A stretch of 64,000 bases of DNA from Nitrosomonadales bacterium (GTDB lineage: Bacteria; Pseudomonadota; Gammaproteobacteria; Burkholderiales; Gallionellaceae), in assembly GCA_016716325.1 (NCBI GenBank), contig JADJWO010000001.1:1674001-1738000 (forward strand), in the 5' to 3' direction. Under the pieces are notes generated by a model, which saw nothing but the letters and a program-made list of their open reading frames with translations, was not told where the DNA came from and did no database searches. Of the stretch, positions 34,837-43,962 are shown piece after piece. Positions within the stretch are counted from its first letter, which is position 1. Each line of letters starts with the position of its first letter. Position numbers and translations under genes: made by a program.

Positions 34837-35637
34837 ATGAACAAGACATGGATTTACGAACAGACCGAGCGCAATGTATTGCAATGGGATGGCGCGATGG
34901 AGACCCATTATCCGGAATCGGGCAGTTGGCTTCGTGATCCGGACGCCTACTTCAATCGGTTGTGCGGGGACTGCAATTATCTGGACGCGGTCAAGCTGAT
35001 CGACTGGAACGCATACTTGAAGAATGATTCTCGGATTCTGGACGTGGGCTGCGGGGGCGGATGGCTGGCGGGATACCTGTCCGGGTTCGAAGCCGTAAGT
35101 ACGATATACGCTCTGGATTCAAGCAGGCGTTTCCTGTCTGACCTGCTGCCGCAGGTTACAAGGATAATGAACGGCAATGCCGAAAAGATCGAAACCATCG
35201 AGGGCATGTTCACGCCTTTGCTGTTTCAGGATGCGTCACTGGACATGGTCGTTGCCTCATCCGCGCTTCATCATGCCGACAGCCTGGAAGGTGTCCTGAG
35301 GGAGATACGGCGCGTGCTGAAGAAAGATGGCCTGCTGCTTATCCTGAACGAAACGCCGCGCCCGTGGTTGCGCTATGTATTGTCGCTTGCGGTTGCTTTC
35401 GCCAGGATGATCGGCAAAGCGATCGCGCGTGAGTATGAGAGAACTTCGCCGTCCATTTCGTCGAGCGGCTTTTTGTACGACCCGTTGCTCGGGGATAAAA
35501 GCTATCCGTCATGGTACTGGCAGGAAGCCATCAGGCGCTCGGGATTCTCTCTGGTGGAAGTCGTTAATACGGGATTGCCTACGGTTAAAGGCGATCGTGG
35601 CGCAGGTTTGACACATTTTATTTGCAGGGCTGCCTGA
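34837..35637 (+). CDS. class I SAM-dependent methyltransferase
   Basis: A 266-residue methyltransferase. LDVGCGGGWLAGYL is the SAM site near residue 68, and MVVASSALHHADSLEGVLRE is the second motif. ATG 34837 was chosen; ATG 34804, overlapping the previous stop, would add 11 residues. It probably acts on a sugar or lipid-linked sugar. It sits between PtmA and UDP-xylose synthase. Confidence 0.78.
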   Translation: MNKTWIYEQTERNVLQWDGAMETHYPESGSWLRDPDAYFNRLCGDCNYLDAVKLIDWNAYLKNDSRILDVGCGGGWLAGYLSGFEAVSTIYALDSSRRFLSDLLPQVTRIMNGNAEKIETIEGMFTPLLFQDASLDMVVASSALHHADSLEGVLREIRRVLKKDGLLLILNETPRPWLRYVLSLAVAFARMIGKAIAREYERTSPSISSSGFLYDPLLGDKSYPSWYWQEAIRRSGFSLVEVVNTGLPTVKGDRGAGLTHFICRAA

Positions 35638-35687
35638 TACCGGACAGGTCATCGAGGGCGTAACTTTACAATCACGAGAATTAAAAA

Positions 35688-36623
35688 ATGGAAAAAATTC
35701 TGGTAACCGGCGGCGCGGGCTTTCTGGGGTCGCATCTTTGCGAAAGGTTGATCAATGATGGGCACGATGTGCTGTGCGTGGACAATTTTTTCACCGGCAG
35801 CAAGCAGAACATCGTGCATCTCATGGGTAACCCCAATTTTGAATTATCGCGGCACGACGTTACTTTCCCGCTCTATGTCGAGGTCGACCAGATCTATAAC
35901 CTGGCATGCCCCGCTTCGCCGATCCATTATCAGTTCGATCCGGTACAGACGACCAAAACGAGTGTCCACGGCGCAATCAACATGCTCGGGCTGGCCAAGC
36001 GGGTCAAGGCCAAAATCCTGCAGGCTTCGACCTCCGAGGTGTATGGCGACCCCGAAGTGCATCCACAGGATGAAAGCTACTGGGGGCGCGTGAACCCGAT
36101 AGGCATACGCAGCTGCTACGATGAAGGCAAACGATGCGCGGAAACGCTATTCTTCGATTACTGGCGCCAATATGATCTGCCGATCAAGGTGGTGCGCATT
36201 TTCAATACCTATGGACCGCGCATGCATCCCAATGACGGGCGGGTGGTAAGCAACTTTATCGTCCAGGCGCTCCGGGGCAGTGATATCACTATCTATGGCG
36301 ATGGCCAGCAGACCCGGAGTTTTTGCTATGTCGATGATCTTGTCGAAGCGCTCATCCGCATGATGGATACTGAAAAGAATGTTACCGGCCCGGTCAATGT
36401 TGGGAACCCGGGGGAATTCACCATGCTGGAACTGTCGGAAAAAATCCTGCAGCTCACCGGTTCGAAAAGCCGGCTGGTATTCAAACCGTTGCCGTCCGAT
36501 GATCCGAAGCAACGCCAGCCGGATATCACATTGGCCAGGAAAGAACTGGGCTGGGAGCCCAAGGTCGGCCTTGAAGATGGGCTGAAAGAAACGATCGCCT
36601 ATTTCCGGCGCACCCTTCCATAG
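35688..36623 (+). CDS. uxs: UDP-glucuronate decarboxylase (UDP-xylose synthase)
   Basis: A 311-residue extended SDR of typical UXS length. GGAGFLGSHLCERL, NLACPASPIHYQFDP and TSTSEVYGDPEVHPQ are diagnostic; the Tyr-Lys motif is SCYDEGKRCAE. It oxidises and decarboxylates UDP-glucuronate to UDP-xylose. No UDP-glucose dehydrogenase is in the window, so UDP-glucuronate must come from elsewhere in the genome. It lies directly before a GT2 gene that may use the product. Confidence 0.93.
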   Translation: MEKILVTGGAGFLGSHLCERLINDGHDVLCVDNFFTGSKQNIVHLMGNPNFELSRHDVTFPLYVEVDQIYNLACPASPIHYQFDPVQTTKTSVHGAINMLGLAKRVKAKILQASTSEVYGDPEVHPQDESYWGRVNPIGIRSCYDEGKRCAETLFFDYWRQYDLPIKVVRIFNTYGPRMHPNDGRVVSNFIVQALRGSDITIYGDGQQTRSFCYVDDLVEALIRMMDTEKNVTGPVNVGNPGEFTMLELSEKILQLTGSKSRLVFKPLPSDDPKQRQPDITLARKELGWEPKVGLEDGLKETIAYFRRTLP

Positions 36624-37436
36624 ATGATGGATACAGCGAAGGAACCCGGGAGCATGCAGCCATTTTCAATCATGGTAAGCGTTGTAGTTCCGACGCATAA
36701 CCGCAAAGAATTGTTGTCCGAAACGCTTCGGTCGATCCTGCATCAGACATTTCGCGATTTTGAACTGATTGTCGTGTCGGATGGCTCCACGGATGGCACC
36801 GATGAGATGGTGTCCTCGATCGCCGATACACGGGTCCGCCTGATCCGGCAGGAAAAGAGCGGGCAGCCTGCAAAGCCGCGCAATACGGGAATCAGGGAGG
36901 CGCGCGGGAAATATGTTGCACTTTGCGATGATGACGATATCTGGGTTCAGGACAAGCTTGCCATTCAAGTGGATGCCATGGAGCATAACGGGGAGGTCGG
37001 GCTGTGCTATACCAATGGACAGGTTCTGCGTAACGGTGTGTTGGGGGAACGCCCGCTCAATAGGCGAAAAATTTTCAATAACCACTTTTACGAGCTTCTG
37101 AAGGGCAATGTCATCCCGAATTCCAGCGTACTGATCCGGCGGAGCGTATTCGATCGCGTTGGGTTCATCAATACGGATCCGGTGTGGCGCGGTATAGAAG
37201 ATTATGAATTCTGGTTGCGGGTCGCGCACGAGTTTCCGTTACTCTACATCGACCAGCCCTTGATCCAGTATCGCGTCCATTCGAACAACATCACGTTCAG
37301 CCGTTCATTGGAAACCAGACGTGCGATCGGGGTCGTGCGGCATGTCGGCCGACTTTTCGGCATCTCCTACGGATTATTGCCCACCCTTGTAATTCAATAC
37401 GCAAAATACTGGACGTACAAACTGTTGTTGAAATGA
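36624..37436 (+). CDS. glycosyltransferase family 2
   Basis: A 270-residue GT-A transferase beginning immediately after the UXS stop. SVVVPTHNRKELLSETL, VSDGSTDGTDE and LCDDDDIWVQDKL give the donor and metal site; GIEDYEFWLRVA is the acceptor-side motif. The adjacency suggests xylose as donor sugar, which is inference. A 91-base gap with no gene follows. Confidence 0.83.
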   Translation: MMDTAKEPGSMQPFSIMVSVVVPTHNRKELLSETLRSILHQTFRDFELIVVSDGSTDGTDEMVSSIADTRVRLIRQEKSGQPAKPRNTGIREARGKYVALCDDDDIWVQDKLAIQVDAMEHNGEVGLCYTNGQVLRNGVLGERPLNRRKIFNNHFYELLKGNVIPNSSVLIRRSVFDRVGFINTDPVWRGIEDYEFWLRVAHEFPLLYIDQPLIQYRVHSNNITFSRSLETRRAIGVVRHVGRLFGISYGLLPTLVIQYAKYWTYKLLLK

Positions 37437-37527
37437 TCGGGATGTCGCAGCACCGGCGGCCGTTGCAGCCGCAGGCCGGCACCGTACTTAACGCTTGCAG
37501 GATCTTGAACCTGATGGATAGCCAAAA

Positions 37528-38469
37528 ATGATAGTCGCGGTTACCGGCGGGACCGGTTTTATTGGCAGGAAGCTGGTTGCACGTCTGATCGAACGGGGCG
37601 ATACGGTGCGCTTGTTGACGCGCACTCCAGACCCGGGCGAACATTCTTCGATCGAGGTGCATCAATGCGACCTGCTGACAGCGGAAGTGAGCGAGCTTTC
37701 ATCAATTCTGGAGGGTGTGGAAGTGCTCTATCACTGTGCCGGGCAGATCAATGACCTGTCTGCCATGCGCGCCCTGCATGTCGATGCAACGCACAAACTG
37801 GTCGGGGCAGCTTCGCATCGCATCGGCCGCTGGGTGCAATTGAGCAGTGTCGGCGTGTACGGGCCGGTAAGCGAAGGCGAGGTTACCGAGGACTCGGCGA
37901 TAAGCCCGGTCGGTGAATACGAGGTTACCAAAGCCGAGTCGGACCAGATCATCATCGAGGCGGCAGATCGTGGCTGTTTTGGCTATTCCATGCTGCGCCC
38001 CTCGAACGTGTTCGGCGCGGGGATGCAAAATCGATCGCTGTTCGACATGATCCGCATCATCGACCGGGGATTGTTCTTTTACATCGGCAAGCCCGGCGCG
38101 TCGGCCAACTACATCCATGTCGATAATGTGGCCGAAGCGTTGCTGCAATGCGGCACCCTGCCGCGCGCAGAGGGCGGGATATTCAATCTTTCGGATTGCC
38201 GTACTCTGGAAGAGTTTGTTGCCATCATTGCCAGTGCGCTGGGAAAACATGCGCCGCGCATGCGATTGCCCAAGGCGCCGGTCAGGCTGCTTGCCAGATG
38301 GAGTGAAATGCTCCCGGGTTTTCCGCTTACCGAGGCCAGGGTTGATGCGCTGACGAACCGGGCGACTTATCCGGATACGAGAATTGAGCGGGAGTTGGGC
38401 TATCGCCATCTGGTGACGATGGAAGAGGGGGTGATGGAGTTGGTGGCCCTATGGAAGAAGAGCCAATGA
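37528..38469 (+). CDS. NAD-dependent epimerase/dehydratase
   Basis: A 313-residue SDR. TGGTGFIGRKLVARL binds NAD, and VQLSSVGVYGPVSEG with YEVTKAESDQ supplies the Ser, Tyr and Lys. It belongs to the broad UDP-glucose-4-epimerase-like group; the 4-keto reductases of 6-deoxy sugars are also in it. Its 3' end overlaps the GT4 gene by 4 bases, so the two probably serve one sugar. Substrate unknown. Confidence 0.78.
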   Translation: MIVAVTGGTGFIGRKLVARLIERGDTVRLLTRTPDPGEHSSIEVHQCDLLTAEVSELSSILEGVEVLYHCAGQINDLSAMRALHVDATHKLVGAASHRIGRWVQLSSVGVYGPVSEGEVTEDSAISPVGEYEVTKAESDQIIIEAADRGCFGYSMLRPSNVFGAGMQNRSLFDMIRIIDRGLFFYIGKPGASANYIHVDNVAEALLQCGTLPRAEGGIFNLSDCRTLEEFVAIIASALGKHAPRMRLPKAPVRLLARWSEMLPGFPLTEARVDALTNRATYPDTRIERELGYRHLVTMEEGVMELVALWKKSQ

Positions 38470-39728
38470 CGAGTGCCATGACATTTAAATCCGAGTCGCA
38501 ATCATCCGTGCACGTCCCTGCTGTCCGGCCTGAAATGTTGCCAAATGTCCGCATTGCCCGCATTTCCACGGTTGCATTTTTTGTTGTGTCTCAGTTGAAG
38601 CGCCAAATCGAGTCGCTGAGTGAAAGCGGTGCGCACGTAACGGTAGTGGCCAGTAGCGGACCCGAGATGGCATCCTTGGAAAGGATTCCGGATGTGGATT
38701 GTGTCGCAATCGATATCCCGCGATCAATCTCGCCGTGGCGTGATCTGCGGGCGTTGATATGTCTGTACCGGTTTTTCAGGCGTGAGCATATCGACATCGC
38801 GCATTCGACCACTCCCAAAGCCGGATTGCTTACTGCCATTGCCGCGCTTCTGGCAGGTGTGCCGATACGTTTACACACTTTTACCGGTCAACCCTGGGTG
38901 CGCATGAGGGGGATCAAGCGCGGTCTGGCGCGCGGGAGTGACAAGCTGATAGGCAAACTGAGTACGCGCTGTTATGCGGATAGCGAAAGCCAGCGTCAAT
39001 TTCTCATTGAACAGGGACTGATTGCCCCCGAACAACTGTTCGTAATAGGGGCGGGCTCGCTGGCCGGTGTGGATACCGGACGGTTCAGTCCGGCGCGCTT
39101 TTCGAGCGAGGAGAAAATTGCCACTAGGCGGGCTCTGAATATTCCGGAAGATGCGCAAGTGATATTGTTTGTGGGGCGCATTACGGTCGACAAGGGTGTG
39201 CATGAATTGCTCGAGGCGTTCCGCGAGACAAAAAATGAGCTGAATCGCGTGCATCTGGTATTTGTCGGGCCATTTGATTCGGACAGCGGCGTGACTGGAG
39301 GAATCTCGCGGCGAGATATTGAGGGTATCCAGGATACGCATGTTGTAAGTTATACAGCATGCCCGGAGGCATATATGTCTATTGCCGATATCCTGTGTCT
39401 GCCGAGTTATCGGGAAGGGTTCGGTACGGTTGTCATCGAGGCTGCGGCAATGGGCGTGCCGACCGTTGGATCGAATATTTACGGCCTATCCGACGCGGTG
39501 GTAGATAACGAAACGGGAATTCTGGTGCCGCCGCGTGATTCGTCAGCACTGGCAAGGGCGCTGTCCATGCTGCTGACTGACGGTGAACGGCGTGTGCAAA
39601 TGGGGTGCGCGGCCCGAAACAGGATAGAGATGCTTTTCGATGCGAATATGGTAAACGGGGGGCTGATTGAGGAGTATCATCGTCTCCTGTTACGTGCAGA
39701 AAAGGCTCGGAAGCCGCGTCAGCTATAG
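38466..39728 (+). CDS. glycosyltransferase family 4 (GT-B)
   Basis: A 420-residue GT-B transferase with the usual C-terminal donor domain (FVGRITVDKGVHELLEAF near residue 240) and the E-x7-E-like LPSYREGFGTVVIEAAAMG. HSTTPKAGLL near 115 is a motif of WcaL/PelF-like relatives. ATG 38466 overlaps the epimerase stop; ATG 38451 adds five residues. From here to about 43.8 kb the DNA looks more AT-rich than the flanks. Confidence 0.84.
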   Translation: MTSAMTFKSESQSSVHVPAVRPEMLPNVRIARISTVAFFVVSQLKRQIESLSESGAHVTVVASSGPEMASLERIPDVDCVAIDIPRSISPWRDLRALICLYRFFRREHIDIAHSTTPKAGLLTAIAALLAGVPIRLHTFTGQPWVRMRGIKRGLARGSDKLIGKLSTRCYADSESQRQFLIEQGLIAPEQLFVIGAGSLAGVDTGRFSPARFSSEEKIATRRALNIPEDAQVILFVGRITVDKGVHELLEAFRETKNELNRVHLVFVGPFDSDSGVTGGISRRDIEGIQDTHVVSYTACPEAYMSIADILCLPSYREGFGTVVIEAAAMGVPTVGSNIYGLSDAVVDNETGILVPPRDSSALARALSMLLTDGERRVQMGCAARNRIEMLFDANMVNGGLIEEYHRLLLRAEKARKPRQL

Positions 39729-39833
39729 GATTGAACGATTATTTTCATGGGATTCTCCGGGAAATTCAGGCTGCGCGATTTATGGAAGCGGCAGTGGATT
39801 TGCACGGGACATTCCCGATGAATTGAAGGTAAA

Positions 39834-42740
39834 GTGAAGAACGCTCCATTGCTAATCAAGGAATCCCTGCAGGCGCGATATCTCTGGATATTCGCATTCT
39901 GTTTTGCGACGGTCTCCTCCCTGCTGTTCCAGAAATTCCTGTTGCCGATGCTACCCGCCATGCACGCCGGCTCGGGCTTGCTTATGAATGATGCGGAGTA
40001 TTACCACAGGTCTGCGATACTCATCGCGGACAATATTCGCGCGCATGGATGGTCTGCATGGTCGATCTGGTCAGCGCAAACCAGCACAGGGGGTAACGTG
40101 GCTGTTCTTGCCGCACTATATGCCCTTTTCTCGGCTGACCCGGCACTGATCATCCCGGTTAACGCGTTCTTCCAGGCAAGCAGTGCTTATTTGCTCCTCC
40201 TTATCGGGCGTGAGTTATGGCCCGGCCGTGCCGGAAACCTCGCCGGGCTGGCTACCGCGATACTGTTCATCGTCTTCCCCTCATCGCTTAGCTGGTACAG
40301 CCAGCCGCTCAAGGATTGCTATGTCATCACTGGCATGCTGCTGATTCTCTATACCTGGCTCAAGGCGCTTCATCCAGTATCAGTGAAGGGCGGGACGGCG
40401 AAACTTCTTGCATGGATGTGGCTGGGGATACTGCTGGTTGCTTTTGTCAAACTGTATTACCTCAAACTGTTGTTTGTGGCGGCTGGGGTGATTGCCTGCG
40501 TTGTTGCGTTTCATCTCCTGCGGGTGAAACATCCCCGCCGTTACCGGATCATGCTTTTCTATCTTTCTGCGATTCTTTTTATCGCCGCAACATTCCAGAT
40601 CGCCCGCCCCTTCGCGGGTGGGCAGAGTGAAAGTTACGCGGAGTGGGTTCCCTCCGGGATTACGGATACCACGAGGTCATGGCAATGGCGCGACTCACGC
40701 TGGTTCCCCGATATTCTGGAAAGTTATTTGGAGACGACAGCCAGAACGCGCGTTGGCATGATAGAGAAAAATCAGTACGTTAACGCCGGCTCTGCGATTG
40801 ATACGGAAATCGCGCCGCAATCAGTTTCAGAGGTGATCATTTACATGCCTCGCGCTCTGCAGATTGCTTTGTTTGCTCCGTTCCCGGATACGTGGATGCA
40901 GAGGCCCAGTCTGACCCGGCTCATCGGCGTATGTGAAACGGCTCTTTGGTATTGCCTCGTGCCCGGTCTGCTGTTTGCGTTGTACTACCGGCGCACACTT
41001 GCATTGACGATAACGATGTTGTTCGCCGTGTTTTTCATGATGGTGTTCAGCCTTGTGATGCCCAACGTCGGTACCTTATATCGTTTTCGGTATGTCTACG
41101 AATTTATGCTGATGGTTATCGCCATTGGCGGATGGGTTCGTTTTTTTCTGAATCGTCCGGGCAGGAAGGGAAGGCGGGCGCCTGAAACTGCCCATGAGGT
41201 TTACAGTCCGGCGGAAGATGGCAGTCCGGTTCAGCACAAAGGCACGAAAAAATCTCTTATCGGCGCTACGGCAATGGTTTCATTGCTGACGTTGATCGGG
41301 TCACTGGGTTTTTTTGCGCGCGATCTTTATATGATTAGCTGGCTGGGCGCGGGCAACGAAATGGACAGCTTCTTTCTTGGCGCAATGATTCCCATGTTTT
41401 GTGTGGCGTTGCTTTCCATTCCGGCGGGAGCGGCAATGACCCCAGTGTTCTCTGCGCTACAGAACGCTTCCGATCGGTTGGTACAGGCACGGATCATTGG
41501 TTCCACGATGTTTCTGTTGGTGATGATGCTCGCATTGATATCCGCTCTTTTGTATTTCTTTGCGCCGTATCTGTTTTCGGCATTGAAATGGCATTACACC
41601 GCCGAAAAAATGGCGGCCATCATCAAAATCATGAATATTTACCTGATAATTTTGCTTTTCAGCGGGCTCGTGATTATAGGTAATGCCGTTCTTAATACCG
41701 CAGGCAGGCTGGTATTCCCGGCAGCGGCACAGCTTGTGGTGCCGTTCGTGGTATTTGTGGCGCTATTAACATTCGGCTCGGCGCATGGTATTTACGCTGC
41801 AGCATACGGCATGCTGGTCGGGCAGGTCATGAATCTTGCATTGGTGATATATGCGCTCAAGCAAAGGGGGGTATTACCCTCGCTTCGATTGGATATTCCA
41901 ACTGCGTTCCAGAAATTGCCTTTCCACCAGTATGCCATCCTTGTGGCGTCATCACTGTCAGCCGCACTGTTTGTGCCGGTGGCAAATGTGATCGCGGCTA
42001 GCTTGCCATCGGGCAGCGTCGCAATCATTGGCCTGGGGTCGAAGGTCGTTTTGTTGATCACGGGAGTGATCGGGATTGGAATGACTACGGTGCTATTGCC
42101 GTATTTTTCCGGCCTGGTGGCAAAACTCCATCATCATCAGGCGAAATCAGACCTGTCTTTTTTTCTGTTGCTTGTAACTTTGATCAGTGTTCCGGCGGCG
42201 CTTGCCATGTCAATGATGGCAGAATCCCTGACCGTTTCAGTGTTTGCAAATAGTGCGTTAAACGAAGCGGAGATACAAAAAATGGTCAGGGTAATCCAAT
42301 ACGGCGTGATCCAGCTCCCGTTCTATACGTGCGGGTTGGTCGCCATTAAATTCATTACTGCCTATCAGCGTACATGGATCGTGTTGCTGTCATCGCTGGT
42401 GGGGTTGGTACTGACCATTGTGCTGGGGATTCTTCTTGCGAGGCTATTGGGTGTCGGGGGCATTTCACTTGCCATGACACTTTCGATGGCTGCTTCAGCG
42501 GCAATTCTGGTTTTTTACGCAAATTACCTTAAACACATACCGGTTTCTGACAGTATCTTTATTGTATTCAACTGGGTCAGTTTCTTTACGCTCTTCATCT
42601 GCTTGCACTATCACGTGTATATAGGCGCGGCAATTGCTGGATGCGCATATGTTCTGCTGGTGGCGGGCAGCTGGAATGCGATGATCGCTCACATATACGA
42701 CAGCAAAATACCCCTCCGGTACCGACCCCGGGAGGGTTGA
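39834..42740 (+). CDS. fusion of a GT-C-like membrane glycosyltransferase and a MurJ-like flippase
   Basis: A 968-residue membrane protein starting at GTG 39834 (GAAGGT upstream). Residues 1 to about 432 have repeated hydrophobic segments and an early NDAEYYH (D53, E55), like the acidic motif in the first external loop of GT-C enzymes. A polar linker of about 35 residues (433-467) follows. Residues from about 468 to 968 have the MVF/MurJ layout, with SFFLGAMIPMFCVALLSIPA near the start and about 12-14 hydrophobic segments. One protein could flip and then transfer or polymerise a lipid-linked sugar. Both halves are assigned by pattern only; each is the size of a whole protein. Confidence 0.7.
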   Translation: MKNAPLLIKESLQARYLWIFAFCFATVSSLLFQKFLLPMLPAMHAGSGLLMNDAEYYHRSAILIADNIRAHGWSAWSIWSAQTSTGGNVAVLAALYALFSADPALIIPVNAFFQASSAYLLLLIGRELWPGRAGNLAGLATAILFIVFPSSLSWYSQPLKDCYVITGMLLILYTWLKALHPVSVKGGTAKLLAWMWLGILLVAFVKLYYLKLLFVAAGVIACVVAFHLLRVKHPRRYRIMLFYLSAILFIAATFQIARPFAGGQSESYAEWVPSGITDTTRSWQWRDSRWFPDILESYLETTARTRVGMIEKNQYVNAGSAIDTEIAPQSVSEVIIYMPRALQIALFAPFPDTWMQRPSLTRLIGVCETALWYCLVPGLLFALYYRRTLALTITMLFAVFFMMVFSLVMPNVGTLYRFRYVYEFMLMVIAIGGWVRFFLNRPGRKGRRAPETAHEVYSPAEDGSPVQHKGTKKSLIGATAMVSLLTLIGSLGFFARDLYMISWLGAGNEMDSFFLGAMIPMFCVALLSIPAGAAMTPVFSALQNASDRLVQARIIGSTMFLLVMMLALISALLYFFAPYLFSALKWHYTAEKMAAIIKIMNIYLIILLFSGLVIIGNAVLNTAGRLVFPAAAQLVVPFVVFVALLTFGSAHGIYAAAYGMLVGQVMNLALVIYALKQRGVLPSLRLDIPTAFQKLPFHQYAILVASSLSAALFVPVANVIAASLPSGSVAIIGLGSKVVLLITGVIGIGMTTVLLPYFSGLVAKLHHHQAKSDLSFFLLLVTLISVPAALAMSMMAESLTVSVFANSALNEAEIQKMVRVIQYGVIQLPFYTCGLVAIKFITAYQRTWIVLLSSLVGLVLTIVLGILLARLLGVGGISLAMTLSMAASAAILVFYANYLKHIPVSDSIFIVFNWVSFFTLFICLHYHVYIGAAIAGCAYVLLVAGSWNAMIAHIYDSKIPLRYRPREG

Positions 42741-42788
42741 TTTAATAAAAGCGGACGGTGAAATGATTGTTCTGATACTCGGAAGTCT

Positions 42789-43766
42789 ATGACCACATTT
42801 CTTGTGACTGGTGCCAGCGGGTTTGTGGGGCAGGCGTTGTGTGCCGAATTGTTGTTCAGGGGGCATTCGGTGTGTGGTGCGGTACGTAGCCGGATGTCTT
42901 CGATTTCGTCCGCAGTGCCAGTTGCTGTGGTCGGGGAGATCGGTGCAGACACGGATTGGACGGTTGCACTGGATGGCGTGGAAGTGGTGATTCATCTTGC
43001 TGCGCGCGTGCATGTGATGCGCGAAAACGCTATGGACCCATTGGCTGAATTTCGTCGCATCAATGTCGCGGGAACGGAACATCTGGCCCGATGCGCTGCG
43101 GCCAGCGGCGTGAAGCGCATGGTTTATGTCAGCTCCATCAAGGTCAATGGCGAGCAGACCTCCAGTGGGCAGCAATTCTCCGAGACAGACATGCCCGCGG
43201 CACAAGATCCCTACGGTGTTTCAAAATGGGAAGCCGAACAGGCATTGCGCCGTGTGGCCAGTGAGACTGGTCTGGAAGATGTCATTGTGCGCCCCCCGCT
43301 GGTGTACGGGCCGGGCGTGAAGGGCAACTTTGCGCAGATGTTGAATGTGGTTGCAAAAGGTATTCCATTGCCGTTTGCGTCCTTGCAGAATCGGCGCAGC
43401 CTGATTTGTCTGGGTAATCTAGTGGATGCGCTCATTGCCTGCTCGACACATCCTGCAGCAGCGGGCCAGACCTATCTGGTGAGCGATGGCGAGGATGTCT
43501 CTACAACAGCCCTGATCGAGAAGATGGCGCATGCTTTGGGGCGCAACAGTCGTTTGTTTTACTTGCCGCCGGTACTGTTGCGCATTTTGGCAGCCTTGTT
43601 GGGGCGCCCCGAACAAATTGCCAGACTGCTCGGCTCGTTGCGAGTGAATGATGAAAAGATACGCGGCGACCTGGCGTGGGTTTCTCCATTTACGATGGAG
43701 CAGGGCTTGCAAGCGACGGCGGACTGGTATCTCGGTCATACATCCGGCCAGGGGAAAGATGGATGA
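42789..43766 (+). CDS. NAD-dependent epimerase/4-ketoreductase, WbpV-like
   Basis: A 325-residue SDR. TGASGFVGQALCAEL is the NAD site, and VYVSSIKVNGE with YGVSKWEAEQAL gives the active site. These pieces are characteristic of the WbpV/WreQ group, which reduces UDP-4-keto-6-deoxy-GlcNAc (product of WbpM) to UDP-QuiNAc or a related HexNAc. WbpM and the initiating transferase, its usual neighbours, are at 52733-55697, so this gene has been separated from them. The precise stereochemistry cannot be predicted. Confidence 0.75.
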   Translation: MTTFLVTGASGFVGQALCAELLFRGHSVCGAVRSRMSSISSAVPVAVVGEIGADTDWTVALDGVEVVIHLAARVHVMRENAMDPLAEFRRINVAGTEHLARCAAASGVKRMVYVSSIKVNGEQTSSGQQFSETDMPAAQDPYGVSKWEAEQALRRVASETGLEDVIVRPPLVYGPGVKGNFAQMLNVVAKGIPLPFASLQNRRSLICLGNLVDALIACSTHPAAAGQTYLVSDGEDVSTTALIEKMAHALGRNSRLFYLPPVLLRILAALLGRPEQIARLLGSLRVNDEKIRGDLAWVSPFTMEQGLQATADWYLGHTSGQGKDG

Positions 43767-43837
43767 ATGGTTTCCCCATTGAATATAATTACTGCTCTTT
43801 TGAACATCGGGCATCTCGGCAGGTGAGTTATAACCAC

Positions 43838-43962
43838 ATGATTTTAGCGACCGACAGCGCAGGGTTTATTGGCTCGAATTTTAGTTCCGGCATAACGCGC
43901 ATTCGCGCATTAGCCTGCACTGAAATTCGAGCGAAGGGTTTTGTCATACGGGAAGCGGCCTT
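43838..43962 (+). pseudogene. decayed rfbB-like N-terminal fragment
   Basis: The translation from ATG 43838 runs MILATDSAGFIGSNF, matching 11 of the first 15 residues of the intact rfbB at 43963, with AGFIGSN intact. After that the sequence diverges and no dehydratase features follow before the real rfbB begins in the same frame region. The dinucleotide-binding glycines are partly lost (GG to DS). It looks like a leftover of a duplicated or replaced SDR gene. The rest of the gap 43767-43837 holds nothing recognisable. Confidence 0.5.
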
